Assembly: GCA_013339895.1 (NCBI GenBank)
Contig: JABACO010000018.1
Location: forward strand, 7,020,699 to 7,084,698
Source: Ephydatia muelleri
Lineage: Eukaryota > Porifera > Demospongiae > Spongillida > Spongillidae
Direction: 5' to 3'
DNA length: 64,000 bases
In this document: positions 1 to 10,926 of the stretch, piece by piece
Layout: each line of letters starts with the position of its first letter
Position numbering within the stretch: position 1 is the stretch's first letter
Notes under the pieces: model-generated
The model's database searches: none
Told to the model about the DNA's origin: nothing
The model's input: the letters and a program-made list of their open reading frames with translations, nothing else
Program-made: the position numbers and the translations under genes

Positions 1-369
1 CCATGCATCGAGGCAGATGTATTAAGAGGGCTAGCTGCAACTGCTGCACTAATTTGCATATCATTGTCTTTCAAAAGAGGATGTGCTACAGGGAATAATT
101 TAACCGGATTCGCATCGCATTTTGCGAACCAGTTTTTATAAGGTGCGAAACAACTTTAAAAATTTGTCGCAGAAAATTGCGATGCGTAGTTTGGTATGTT
201 CTCGAATATGCCATCGCAGTATCAATCTACCCATGCTTGCAGATACATACTCAGTAAAGAGAGTCTGAGTGCTACATGTATGTACGGTACAAAAGAAGAC
301 ACGCCGTCAATTATTAACAATACATTGCTTCCGGTTCCAAGACGTTGCTATAATTTCATCTGAAACTAT
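1..369. other. No gene recognised at left edge
   Basis: AT-rich sequence with no convincing coding frame and no repeat partner that I could see in the window. It may be the 5' part of the hAT relic that follows, but nothing in it proves this. Confidence 0.4.
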
Positions 370-1730
370 GTTGGCAAATCTGACCACTGTACAAAAGTGG
401 TCAAAGGAATTTGATAGGCTTGGTGAGTGGTTGCGTTGGGATGAATCGGGAGGAAAAGTCTCCCGTATCTTTTGTGCTCTTTGTACTAAGCATGTTGATC
501 GCCTCAAAGCTAGACTCGTACCCAGACCCTGATTCCCACAGCTGCGGATTGATTACATCACCGCTACGTGAAAGAGGATGCGTGCTCTACCTCCTTCCTG
601 GATGAAATCTCCTCAATCTCCATTACATGTATGAGAAGAGTCCCAAGAGATTGCGCGAACTTCAGATGTTAGCTGAGTTGATGGAGGGAAGCAATCGCAA
701 ACCTGACAAGGCCAATGGAACAAAGTGACAAGTCACGTGCACTAAGTACCCTTCTGCTTGGCTACCCGGTCATTGTGGCACATCTGAAGTCCCATGTCTT
801 CTGACGAATCCATTGAAGCCTGTTGACAAGATCCGATTCAGTGGCGATGTCAAGAAACTGACATCATTCACGTTTGTGCTGCATACCCTATTCTATGAGG
901 GCCTCCTCAATCCACTAGCCAGCTTCTCATGTTCATTTTATAAGCTGACTCTGTCATCATTGGAACACTTGAAGGTGACACATTGGATCCAACATCAGAG
1001 CTTGCAAAGTTTATCATGTCAGTGGATTGTGAGCAGGGTAGAGCAGAGTTCCGTGGTGTGATGCTCACTGCCGTTCGTCAGAATGTCCTTGACGCGTTCC
1101 ACAACGGCCGGTCAGCATACGTTGATGCAATCTCATCCTGCCTCGAGAATCGGTTTGATGATCTCCAGTCATCCAGCGTGATGAAAGGTGTCGAAATACT
1201 GGATGTTTCTGCACAGCCCAGTGATGACTCCTGTGACTCCTTTGGCTTAGAAGAAATTTCTGGTGTGATTGAGCAGCCACTCCTCCTCAAGCATGACATT
1301 GTGATGGCCAGTATCATTGATGACTGGAGGGCCTACGAGGACATACTGAGCCAGTGCCAAGCAGATCAAGGGCACCAATATCTGGGCTCTGCTACTCAGA
1401 TGTCATCATAAGCAGTTCCCCAATCTAGCATCTCTCATTGAAATCCTCCTCTTGCTTCCGGTGAGCAATGCCAAAGTGGAGCAGGGTTTCAGTTCAATGT
1501 GCCGCATCAAGATGGACTGGAGATCTCAGCTGGGAGAGCATACCTTGGACAACCTGATGTGAATCAGGATTGATGGTCCCGCTGTCATTGCAGTGAAGCA
1601 TTTCTTTGCACAACCATGGCGACCTGATGTTCTTCCCTATGGTCCACGCAAGCGGACACATGAGTCTGAATCTTGAGTTCAAGGCATAATACCATCTCAT
1701 TCTGCTCCAGCTATGCATCAACTGTCTTTG
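370..1730 (+). pseudogene. Decayed hAT-family transposase
   Basis: The 5' part (about 370-520) reads VQKWSKEF, EWLRWDES and FCALCTKH, which resembles the N-terminal zinc-finger segment of domesticated-like hAT proteins (C17orf113/ZNF862 group). The middle (983-1411) keeps an open frame of 142 codons starting MDPTSELAKF. After a frame change, 1415-1680 reads FPNLASLIEILLLLPVSNAK followed by EQGFSSM and RIKMDWR. That is the classic hAT C-terminal dimerisation region (LPvSnAkvEqgFS). The pieces lie in one order on one strand but in several frames with stops, so the gene is dead. hAT transposases cut and paste DNA using an RNase-H-like fold. Assignment to hAT is firm from the C-terminal block. 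The subfamily is inference. Confidence 0.8.
514..563 (+). repeat. Short dispersed repeat (copy 1) inside hAT relic
   Basis: This segment contains CTCGTACCCAGACC followed by CACAGCTGCGGAT. It matches 3985-4037 over about 50 bp with a few differences. It interrupts the hAT reading frame and is probably the end of a small non-autonomous element. Confidence 0.6.
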
Positions 1731-1962
1731 TGAATTGTTATGCTACATGTAGTTGTTAATCAGAGCTGCACATTTCAAATGATGAATCATGATTTATCAC
1801 ACATCTCAGCAAGGAATAAAACATTGCTATGCAACTGAACTGAGTTGCTAATCAACTTAGATTTTGCATAGCAAAACTGCTACGCAATTTTTTTATTAAA
1901 AAGTATATTATTCCGTGTTACACTTTCATAAACCTCATATGGAATCATTTTCGCGAATAGGG

Positions 1963-2190
1963 ACCTAGCGCATACATTATATAATGTAATGCTTGCGTTG
2001 AAATGTATAGCTAATTAAAAATTCAGGGGCGCATTCCAACTCCATGACAGATACTCCGATTCTCAGTACGTAAGAAGCAATGTGTAGAGAACGTTCTAGA
2101 TGATCAAAAACTTTGAATCTTAAAAAAAACATGCCATTTCATGGAAACAATCCCATATAGTTATAAAAGACATGAATTGCAGATCATGTC
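1963..2190 (+). repeat. Dispersed repeat shared with 53,787-54,060
   Basis: About 230 bp from GGACCTAGC onward, including GAAATGTATAGCTAATTAAA and AAGAAGCAAT.TGTAGAG, align collinearly with 53,787-54,060 on the same strand at visibly diverged identity. It has no coding capacity. It is an old interspersed repeat of unknown class. The surrounding 1740-2700 holds nothing else I recognise. Confidence 0.65.
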
Positions 2191-2712
2191 TAGCCTCTAC
2201 TTTTTTTCATCAGTTTGGGATGGCAATATAGATAGTCTCGTCCCCAACGATAAGCTATGTTTATCACAACATTGGAGTGTGCCCAGCACTATTTTCAATG
2301 AATAGCATTGTTACATAGCAACTCGATTTGTAACTTATCTATAAAGCTTATAGTGTGAAACATCTGTTCTGGTCCATATTTGCAGATATTCTAGATTCCA
2401 ATTTATTTTACCTGTTTGTTTAATACATTGACAGCAGTTTCACTTCATCGAGCGGCATAGCCTTAGGCCTATCGAAGCACTTTGATGACATCGATGTCAT
2501 CATCTTTAATCTCTCCAGCGGCAACTGCTTCCTTTACGCCTTTGTCGCGGCATAGTGAGAAATAATCACGTGTGTAATATTCAGTGCTCGTTTCTATGTA
2601 AACGGCCCTAAAGAAACAAATTCACTGTTGCAATGGAGGGAAATGATGGCTGCCAGCCATTTAAGAGCTGTCCCATCGCAGAGAATACGTGTCCACATGC
2701 ACGCACACATCC

Positions 2713-2880
2713 AGTACAGGGGGGGATCCAAGATTTCAGAAAAGGGGGGGGGGGGGGGGGTTGTTAATGAATAATGATTAATTAAAGAGGGGCGGGTGCG
2801 GAGGGGGAACACCGCCCGCCCAGCTAGGGGGCCTGGGGGAGCGCTGTAAGCTCTCCCAGAGGGGTCTGGTTTACGCCAAC
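2713..2880 (+). repeat. G-rich hAT-type MITE fragment
   Basis: It begins CAGGGGGGGATCCA, close to a CAGGGGCGGATCCA-type hAT terminal inverted repeat. It continues through an uninterrupted G run (about 2745-2760) and a GC-rich stem (GGAGCGCTGTAAGCTCTCC). The complement of the same terminal pattern appears at 3932-3947, about 28,850-28,862 and about 35,924-35,936, so this is a family with several members here. No coding potential. Confidence 0.55.
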
Positions 2881-3845
2881 GCTTTTTTATTATATCATGC
2901 TCAAAACACTACATAAAACTGCGTGCAAAAACGGAAATAGTATTTTATTTTTTCATAATTCAGAAATTTACATGTACGATTATAAGAATTGCTGGATCTA
3001 TGTACTACAATCGGATGCTTGAAACAATTTTCTGGGATGTGCTCGCATGCAGATTTCATCCACAGGTACTCTTTCTTTATAGTGCACGCATGCATGGAAA
3101 TCAAAGCCAAAATTTGTTTTGATCCTTCTCATTGATTAACTACATGTAGCTACTTCGGCGATATCTAGCAAGCGCTCTCCATGACCATTTACATGTATAC
3201 GGTGCCTCGATCTCTCGTAGGATCGTTTTCATGTTTAATCATATAGATTGATCAATGCTTACTTTTTAAAGTAAGAAAACTGCATGCATACTTGAGTAAG
3301 AGTTTTTATAAATGTCCTGTTCTGTTCTTTAGAGTGCAGTGTGATACTGTAGTTTATTGCCGTATTGGAGAAGACTTTTAAGTTACATCGCCTCTTGCAT
3401 GGTTGCATACGAGCGAAAGAAATTGATTCCGCTATCACAGAACAAGCAATCGCTATAGCGATCGTTTTAAATCACGTAGAGTAGATTGTATAACCTTCTG
3501 CACTGACAGAAAATGCCACAGAAAGCTTGTGTTCAAGACAAGACAAAATCGCACACGAGGCACGCGCGCACGCCATTACTTTTTGTTTAGCATCAGTACA
3601 GAAGCTATGTTGCTTGTTATTTTTATATAAAGAATACAGTTGTAAACCTTGCTTACGCAAGTTAGCACCGTGCGCTTACGTTAAGAAAGATTGATTAATC
3701 TTTGGTTAATAACTACATGTGCACGTGCATGATTATTACTATAAATTAATGTGCAATGCAAGGCGGATCGATTCGGTTAGCCTTTTAGCCTTGCTAGTGT
3801 GGAAGCGCCTTTAGGAATCTTTATCTTTTGTTCCGAATTTCCTAT
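2881..3845. other. Intergenic, nothing recognised
   Basis: AT-rich sequence rich in TACATGTA-like words. I see no supported gene, RNA or repeat boundary. Confidence 0.4.
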
Positions 3846-3869
3846 TAGTGAATGTTAATATTATTCATT

Positions 3870-3947
3870 ACGGGTCTGAAGGGGGAGGGGGGGGGGGGGG
3901 GGGAGGGGGTTGCAACCCCCCCCCCCCCCTCGGATCCGCCACTGCAG
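3870..3947 (-). repeat. G/C-rich MITE end
   Basis: A G tract (about 3878-3909) and a C tract (about 3917-3931) are separated by GTTGCAAC and followed by TCGGATCCGCCACTG. Read on the minus strand this is a CAGTGGCGGATCC terminus, a hAT-like end. The two tracts can fold back on each other. Confidence 0.5.
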
Positions 3948-3984
3948 TAATACTGCAAGCAGCATCCAACAGGAAGAGACCACT

Positions 3985-4037
3985 AGTCTCGTACCCAGAC
4001 CCACCTGTTCACAGCTGCGGATGGATTAAATCATATC
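3985..4037 (+). repeat. Short dispersed repeat (copy 2)
   Basis: Matches 514-563: CTCGTACCCAGACCC, then CACAGCTGCGGAT, then ATTAAATCA. It sits directly after the G/C-rich MITE end. From here to 4479 I see nothing further. Confidence 0.6.
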
Positions 4038-4479
4038 GAGTTGCCAATTCCAGCTATGTAACAACGTCGTTCGATAGCGACAAAGAGATGGCCTAAGTGA
4101 TCTGATTCTCGGTTGTCATTGATTATACTTACATCAGTCCCTATACTATTTGGAACGTACTCCGGCAGCCTGTACTGCAATGAAAATGTTACTGTTACAT
4201 TGGCTTTCGTCAACTGAACCCTGCATGTGTGGGTCCGGGTGTGCAGGTGTGTATGTTATATGGGTTATAGCGTGGCCGGGGGAATATACAGAATGTCCAG
4301 AAATGAACAGGACAGGTTTTAATAGTTATAACTCCATCTTAATAATTGTTAATAAGCTTATTATAAGGCTGTACACTGGAATGATAAGGCATATGATAGT
4401 GGTGCAAACAAATAATGTTAACTAACTAAAATCAACAACAATAATATGAACTACTAATGTGCGTCAATCTATATTATGG

Positions 4480-4775
4480 ACAAGTAAATAAAAACATTCT
4501 CTAACGAGAAAGTTGTTGGTATATAGGATTGACCAATGGTGGTGTAAAAAGCACGGAAACAAGAGTGACAGAAATTTGACTGGAAAATTGAAATAGGCCT
4601 ATATTTAGCCCATTACTCAGGCATGTACTGTTACAACGTTAGTGTGCTAAATATAGGCCTATTTCAATTTTCCAGTCAAATTTCTGTCACTCTTGTTTCC
4701 GTGCTATTTACACCACCATTGGTCAATCCTATATACCAACAACTTTCTCGTTAGAGAATGTTTTTATTTACTTGT
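4480..4775. repeat. 296-bp near-perfect palindrome (fold-back MITE)
   Basis: Arm 4480-4608 (129 bp) is the reverse complement of 4647-4775 (129 bp). I see one mismatch, an A/T difference at the TGTAAA(A/T)AGCACGG position. The loop is 38 bp. The termini are ACAAGTAAATAAAAAC and its complement. There is no open frame. Arm identity this high points to a recent insertion, or to arms kept identical by gene conversion. Confidence 0.9.
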
Positions 4776-5084
4776 TTCATCAGTTTTTTCCTCTGGCGTC
4801 TTTATAAGTGGTCACAAATTGATTTTAATTTTCAAAGGGAGGGAGGGAGGTTTAACATTTTAATAATAGAAATTATATGTATAGGAGTTCTAAATGTTAT
4901 TTACTGTTCGGCCTTGTCCTCTATGTCTCCCCCAGCCTCTTCTATGGCCGCGGCGGCCTGGTTCTGGCCATGGGAGCCATGTGGGTGGTGGTGGCAGCGG
5001 CCAGGGGAGCAGCAAGCGAAGTGGTGGTGGGGGCACTGGTGCCAATACTGGTGCCGGTGGTGGGGCTGGTGCAGGTAGCAATGC

Positions 5085-5270
5085 TCCTCTCTGCTGGTGG
5101 CGGCAGCTCTGCTGCTACTGCTGGTGGCGGTGGGGGCAGCTCTGCTGCTACTGCTGGTGGCGGTGGGGGCAGCTCTGCTGCTACTGCTGGTGGCGGTGGG
5201 GGCAGCTCTGCTGCTGCTGCTGGTGGGGGCACTGCTACTGCTGGTGTAGGCGGGCAGCGCTGCTGCTGAT
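5085..5270. repeat. GC-rich minisatellite, about 33-bp unit
   Basis: Four to five units of about 33 bp, each containing GCTGGTGGCGGTGGGGGCAG and TCTGCTGCTACT. Because the unit is a multiple of three it leaves open frames on both strands: Gly/Ala/Ser-rich on plus, Pro/Ala/Glu-rich on minus (ELPPPPPAVAA). Nothing else supports translation: there is no flanking domain and no clear splice context. I call a repeat, with a small chance that it encodes a low-complexity peptide. Confidence 0.75.
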
Positions 5271-5652
5271 TGTAGTCAAAACATTGTGTCAAAAGCTTTT
5301 TTTACATCAGATAAGGAAGCCTTTTTGTGCATCAGATTAAGGATGACACCCCAATATTCAATAGACAGGTCACAAAGGACAGTTGAGTCACCATGCATGC
5401 TTTACATGTGAAGTGAATGGTTTTGTGCAGATCCCTTACATGCGTGCTGTACACATGTTGCATGCACATCTTCCTATAGCTTTTTAATGCTAGTGCAATA
5501 CAACATGCCACCTTTGGGTGGTTAGTACAGTTGAATTGAATAGAATACATGTGCATGTGACAATGTTTGTGAGTGAAAGTGTTTGTACCATCATCAGACA
5601 GGTGTATTGTTTGCCACATGTATAACTGGTGTGTGCAAGTATGCTGTACATG

Positions 5653-5658
<6 letters not shown>

Positions 5659-5737
<79 letters not shown>

Positions 5738-5744
5738 TGTGTGT
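5659..5744. repeat. (TG)n microsatellite
   Basis: About 43 TG dinucleotides with one interruption (GTGGTG near 5730). Confidence 0.97.
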
Positions 5745-6484
5745 ATAAGAAAATATGTCATACGATAGTGTACAGGGCCATGTACGCAACAATGCAAGTG
5801 TGTGCACAAGTGTGAGCCAGCATGAGTTCATGTACTATGTGTGAGCTGAAAGTTGTGTGAGACCGAAATCGTAGCCGAGTGGGCGTGGCAGATATAAGAC
5901 GATGATTTTAGCAAGATGATGGCAAATAGGAAAGCTTTATTACACGACTAGAGGATGATGTGAGTGCTAGCAAATAGCCTTACGCGTGCCGTTTTGAATA
6001 CTGCCGGCGACGTGGGAGGCGCAAGGTTATATTCACTTGGGGTCCGTTAATTTGGTACGATCGTCTGGAACTGAGCAGCGTTCTTCTTCTTTTAACTTTC
6101 CCGCATAAACTCACTGCCTGAGTGAGACAAAAACAGTTGGGAACGGCTAGCTTAGTTTAAGGGAGAAATGGGCGGAACAAAGAAGTTATCAAAATTTATT
6201 GTGGATTGGGAGAATGGAACACGGGTTGCATGCAAAAATGGTGCAATCGAGCGGGAAATGTGCATTAACTTTGCACAGCTGTATCTCCGTGACGGATAGA
6301 GTAAAAATTAACGAACTGAACACATCAATAGCAACAGGACCCTTGTATGTACATACGGAATTTGAAGCGATTTAAACTCTCCTAGCTGAAGATGTGACGG
6401 TTTTGAACCCCATGGGGTATCGGACTTCGTAGCATCAGCAAGGAACTAGTGCAAGGCCCCAAAATAAGTTTCCCCGTAGTGAAA
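5745..6484. other. Intergenic, no gene seen
   Basis: No coding frame or RNA gene that I can support. The right part may belong to the fold-back element that follows. Confidence 0.35.
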
Positions 6485-7240
6485 TGGTGTAGTATGAAGT
6501 ATTGTAAATAGGAGGTCGATAGCGTTAACCGTTGGGAAGTTATAGCGATTCACCCGCGATGCATTTTTATAACATTTTATAATATATCCGTGGGGCAATT
6601 TTCGCGGAAACTGTCCCATTTCTTATAAGAACAAAAAGGAATCTTATAAGAATAGACGCTGCAGGATTCTTGTAAGAGTCTAGTAATATTTCTTATAAGA
6701 ACCAAACAGGGATCTTATAAGAATAGACGCTGCAGGATTCTTATAAGTATCTAGTAATATTTGGGGCGAAAATTGCCCCACGGTTAAAATGTTATAAAAA
6801 TGCATCGCGTATGAATCGCTATATCTTCCCAACGGATAACGCTATCGACTTCCTATTTTCAACACTTCATAGTGAAATGGTGTACTATGAAGTGTTGAAA
6901 ATAGGAAGTCGATAGCGTTATCCGTTGGGAGGTTATAGCGATTCAAACGCGATGCATTTTTATAACATTTTAACCGTGGGGCAATTTTCGCGGAAACTGT
7001 CCCATTTCTTATAAGAACAAAACAGGAATCTTAATAGACGCTGCAGGATTCTTGTAAGAGTCTTGCAAGATTTCTTATAAGATCAAAACAGGAATCTTAT
7101 AAGAATAGACGCTGCAGGATTCTTGTAAGAGTCTTGCAAGATTTCTTATAAGATCAAAACAGGAATCTTATAAGAATAGACGCTGCAGGATTCTTGTAAA
7201 AGTCTTGTAATATAACAAGACTCTTACAAGAATCCTGCCC
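6485..7240. repeat. Fold-back elements with about 71-bp internal repeats
   Basis: A block with GTCGATAGCG, CCGTTGGGA, GCGATTCA, GATGCATTTTTATAACATTT and TGGGGCAATTTTCGC occurs at about 6485-6615 (plus sense). It recurs reverse-complemented at about 6760-6865 and again in plus sense at about 6875-7000. Between and after the arms lie about 71-bp units built on CTTATAAGAATAGACGCTGC, AGGATTCTTGTAAGAGTCT and TTTCTTATAAGA. There are about two units at 6630-6755 and about three at 7015-7215. This is one complete inverted-repeat element plus a second copy cut off near 7240, where other DNA begins. No coding potential. Confidence 0.8.
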
Positions 7241-7326
7241 ACCCCAAAAATGAAATTTAAATATTAAATTACTTGTGCATGCAAAATTTCATCATGCTGC
7301 AGGCAGCGTACCGTGAACACTACATT

Positions 7327-8128
7327 GGCGACGAGGGAAAGCGAATGTCTCTACTTGGCTCTGTGGGACCCTTGATAACTGGACTTCATATTGTGAACGC
7401 TTGGAGCAGTTCTTTCTAGCAAATGGGGTCGCGGGAGAGGAGAAACAGCGAGCTGTTTTACTGAGTGCATGTGGCCCTACTACGTAATACGGTATGAACT
7501 TATTCGTAGCTTGGTGGCCCCTAGAAAGCCTACAGATGACAGCTTTGCTGAACTGGTGGAGTTGGTTCGTAATCATGTTTCACCTCCTCCTTCCGCAGTT
7601 GTCAACGCTTCCATTTTAATTCCCGCACCCAGAAGGACGGCGAGACTGTCGGGCAATTCGTGGCGGAACTTCGTCGGTTGTCCGAGTTCTGTGAGTTTGG
7701 ACCCACCCTCGACGGTATGCTGCGGGACCGCCTCGTGTGTGGCGTACGAGATTCCAGAGTTCAAAGAAGATTGACGTTTTCCAAAGCTTTCGAGCAAGCG
7801 AAAGCAGCTGAGTTGGCGGAACAGAGCGTTGCAGATCTCCAGCGTCCAGTTGACACGGCCTCAGTCCACGTTGTCCAACCAGTACCACCGTCTTCGGTTA
7901 GCTGTCATCGTTGCGGGGGGAAGCACAACGCATCCAGCTGTCGCGTGAAGTCCGCAGTGTGTTACAACTGCGGTAAGCCTGGGCATTTCGCTCGGGTTTG
8001 TCGGAGTGCTCCAAAAAGAGGACGGAAGGATGCAGAGAGACCATCTGGACAGGCGCCAGAGGAAACTGGAAACACTTCTACACTGTTAACAGTGTATAAG
8101 TGTTTCCAGTTTCCTCTGGCGCCTGTCA
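7327..8128 (+). pseudogene. Ty3/Gypsy gag fragment (left arm)
   Basis: It starts just after a primer-binding-like TTGGCGACGAGG. The frame 7660-8133 reads AELRRLSEFCEFGP and MLRDRLVCGV, typical of K02A2.6-like gypsy Gag. It continues into two zinc knuckles, CHRCGGKHNASSC and CYNCGKPGHFARVC (CX2CX4HX4C). Upstream Gag sequence is in other frames (7469-7774). The frame runs into a small palindrome (8049-8128) and stops, so protease and reverse transcriptase are missing. Gag would package element RNA. This copy cannot be functional. Confidence 0.88.
8049..8128. repeat. Nested hairpin within the left arm
   Basis: GACAGGCGCCAGAGGAAACT at the left is mirrored by its reverse complement ending at 8128, around ACACTGTTAACAGTGT. 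The arms are about 35 bp. The mirror copy lies at 9765-9844. It joins the end of the gag homology back onto itself, as expected from fold-back template switching. Confidence 0.85.
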
Positions 8129-8748
8129 GTTAAATGTAAAGTTAAATGTGGTACACTGCAGAAATGACAAACACAAAAGAAATAGTTCAGTTTGTGAAGT
8201 TAAATTTATGACTAATGTACAAAGATACAACTCCTGCTGAAATATGTGTTATATCGGTTCGACGTTTTTGTGCAATTGGAACACAATGGTATGCAATTGG
8301 TGATGTTTTTGAATAACTAATGACAATATTGTCGTGTATGAAGAAGGAATGGATATACTGAGGTTACAGCGAATTGATAAATGGATTCAAGTATAGTAAA
8401 AAAAACTTTCAAGATCGAAACGTTTGATTGCTACTAAAGTGGAGAATATCGTGCAAATCTGTGTTCATATACCAATCAAGTATAGTGTGACAGACATCAT
8501 TGCTTTTGTACCTAATGAGATTGAGCACCATTGAAAGAAGTTCAGAGACTTTCATCTATAAACAATTGTTGACAATTGTATTTTGTAATAGCACACATGA
8601 ACTTTTATAATCCTTTAACAGTGCATATTATACAAGTTTATAAATCATAACCACTTCCAATCTGAAGTGAAAATTTCCAATTCCAATTTGTTTATTGACT
8701 AAACTGGTCAATTTATATACAATTTTGCAAATTGATGATCTGCCTTTC

Positions 8749-9141
8749 TTTTTCTAGCAATATGCAAATAATCATAAAACTTCAGTACAAGCCAATTTGG
8801 TGCACTTGAAATGTTAGATGTAGCAAAGTTTGGTCTCAAGCATAATGTTTTTTTTTGTATATTTCTCCATGTAGGCATTCCAGTTAGTGCTGAAAAAAAC
8901 AAAAGACATACAATAATTGCAAATGAAAATGGTGCAGAGGCACTTGTCCAACTCAGCTGTACGAGAAAAGAAGATGACAGGGGAGAAGCTGACAATTCAA
9001 ATGGAAGTATTGAATATTGACCAATAAAATAACTTGATGTGCTATAATGTGATGTAAAAGTCAGTATTTACTAATCACAATATGAAATTGTATAATGTTG
9101 CAAATCATTATTCAAATTTTTATGAAATTCATCCACATTTT
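8749..9141 (+). other. Single-copy spacer with exon-like segment
   Basis: The spacer between the arms has a pyrimidine-rich stretch ending CTCCATGTAG at about 8873. An open stretch follows, reading IPVSAEKNKRHTII and EALVQLSCTRKEDD, to a stop at about 9020. An AATAAA-like CCAATAAAAT lies 3 bp on. It resembles a terminal exon (acceptor, coding, stop, polyadenylation signal). I do not recognise the peptide. It may be a captured host exon or chance. Confidence 0.3.
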
Positions 9142-9764
9142 GAAAGGCAGATCATCATCAATTTGCAAAATTGTATATAAATTGACCAGTTTAGTCAATA
9201 AACAAATTGGAATTGGAAATTCTCACTTCAGATTGGAAGTGGTTATGATTTATAAACTTGTATAATATGCACTGTTAAAGGATTATAAAAGTTCATGTGT
9301 GCTATTACAAAATACAATTGTCAACAATTGTTTATAGATGAAAGTCTCTGAACTTCTTTCAATGGTGCTCAATCTCATTAGGTACAAAAGCAATGATGTC
9401 TGTCACACTATACTTGATTGGTATATGAACACAGATTTGCACGATATTCTCCACTTTAGTAGCAATCAAACGTTTCGATCTTGAAAGTTTTTTTTACTAT
9501 ACTTGAATCCATTTATCAATTCGCTGTAACCTCAGTATATCCATTCCTTCTTCATACACGACAATATTGTCATTAGTTATTCAAAAACATCACCAATTGC
9601 ATACCATTGTGTTCCAATTGCACAAAAACGTCGAACCGATATAACACATATTTCAGCAGGAGTTGTATCTTTGTACATTAGTCATAAATTTAACTTCACA
9701 AACTGAACTATTTCTTTTGTGTTTGTCATTTCTGCAGTGTACCACATTTAACTTTACATTTAAC

Positions 9765-10566
9765 TGACAGGCGCCAGAGGAAACTGGAAACACTTATACA
9801 CTGTTAACAGTGTAGAAGTGTTTCCAGTTTCCTCTGGCGCCTGTCCAGATGGTCTCTCTGCATCCTTCCGTCCTCTTTTTGGAGCACTCCGACAAACCCG
9901 AGCGAAATGCCCAGGCTTACCGCAGTTGTAACACACTGCGGACTTCACGCGACAGCTGGATGCGTTGTGCTTCCCCCCGCAACGATGACAGCTAACCGAA
10001 GACGGTGGTACTGGTTGGACAACGTGGACTGAGGCCGTGTCAACTGGACGCTGGAGATCTGCAACGCTCTGTTCCGCCAACTCAGCTGCTTTCGCTTGCT
10101 CGAAAGCTTTGGAAAACGTCAATCTTCTTTGAACTCTGGAATCTCGTACGCCACACACGAGGCGGTCCCGCAGCATACCGTCGAGGGTGGGTCCAAACTC
10201 ACAGAACTCGGACAACCGACGAAGTTCCGCCACGAATTGCCCGACAGTCTCGCCGTCCTTCTGGGTGCGGGAATTAAAATGGAAGCGTTGACAACTGCGG
10301 AAGGAGGAGGTGAAACATGATTACGAACCAACTCCACCAGTTCAGCAAAGCTGTCATCTGTAGGCTTTCTAGGGGCCACCAAGCTACGAATAAGTTCATA
10401 CCGTATTACGTAGTAGGGCCACATGCACTCAGTAAAACAGCTCGCTGTTTCTCCTCTCCCGCGACCCCATTTGCTAGAAAGAACTGCTCCAAGCGTTCAC
10501 AATATGAAGTCCAGTTATCAAGGGTCCCACAGAGCCAAGTAGAGACATTCGCTTTCCCTCGTCGCC
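9765..10566 (-). pseudogene. Ty3/Gypsy gag fragment (right arm)
   Basis: Mirror copy of the left-arm gag. The minus frame 9760-10233 gives a protein identical to the plus frame 7660-8133, with the same two zinc knuckles. This side continues outward into LTR sequence, so it is probably the source copy and the left arm the truncated inverted copy. Confidence 0.88.
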
Positions 10567-10597
10567 AATGTAGTGTTCACGGTACGCTGCCTGCAGC

Positions 10598-10745
10598 CGT
10601 TACGCACCAACAGTCTAGCTTGGACACACCAAGTTAATTCGCCACAATGTCTTACAAGGCACACACAGAAACACCAGTGAACCAATCTGAGTCCAGGGTG
10701 CATGGAACCGCATCCTGCAGCCTTCCGGCCCTCGAGGATTAAATA
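10598..10745 (-). mobile_element. Partial LTR of the gypsy element
   Basis: Reading the minus strand, sequence before the PBS-like TTGGCGACGAGG ends with ACACTACA and extends outward through GCCTTGTAAGACATTGTGGC and CTCGAGGGCCGGAAGGC. Its position next to the PBS and gag makes it an LTR or leader. The outer boundary is not defined. Confidence 0.5.
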
Positions 10746-10926
10746 GTTGTCCCAAAACCAGTTTGTCCAGTCCAGAAAACCAGTTTGGACCTGTAATGCC
10801 AGGTAGATGACAAGTACAACCTGAAATGCCAGACTACCGTCTCATCTACACAATTACAGTACAAATCAAGGTTAGTTACTACCATTGTCCAATAGACCCT
10901 AGTATACTACACATGCCTCAACCTAA

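Larger units (their letters stand above)
7296..10597. repeat. Giant inverted repeat, 1.45-kb arms
   Basis: Left arm 7296-8748 is the reverse complement of 9142-10597. Paired coordinates sum to 17,893 over almost the whole length. In the stretches I compared I saw one substitution (near 8670/9222) and one 3-bp indel (GATGAT against GATGATGAT near 8735/9155). The 393-bp spacer is single copy. Both arms carry the same gypsy gag fragment and the same nested small hairpin. Transcription across it would give a dsRNA stem of about 1.45 kb. It could be real or a palindromic assembly artefact; the single-copy spacer and the longer LTR sequence on the right side favour a real structure. Confidence 0.93.

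Noticed and set aside
4877..5292. Long low-complexity open frames on both strands (Gly/Ala/Ser and Pro/Ala/Glu)
   Set aside because: They come from a 33-bp GC-rich tandem repeat whose length is a multiple of three, with no flanking domain or splice support.
4942..5700. Tandem repeats considered as a CRISPR array
   Set aside because: Direct minisatellite and microsatellite without unique spacers, in a eukaryotic sequence.
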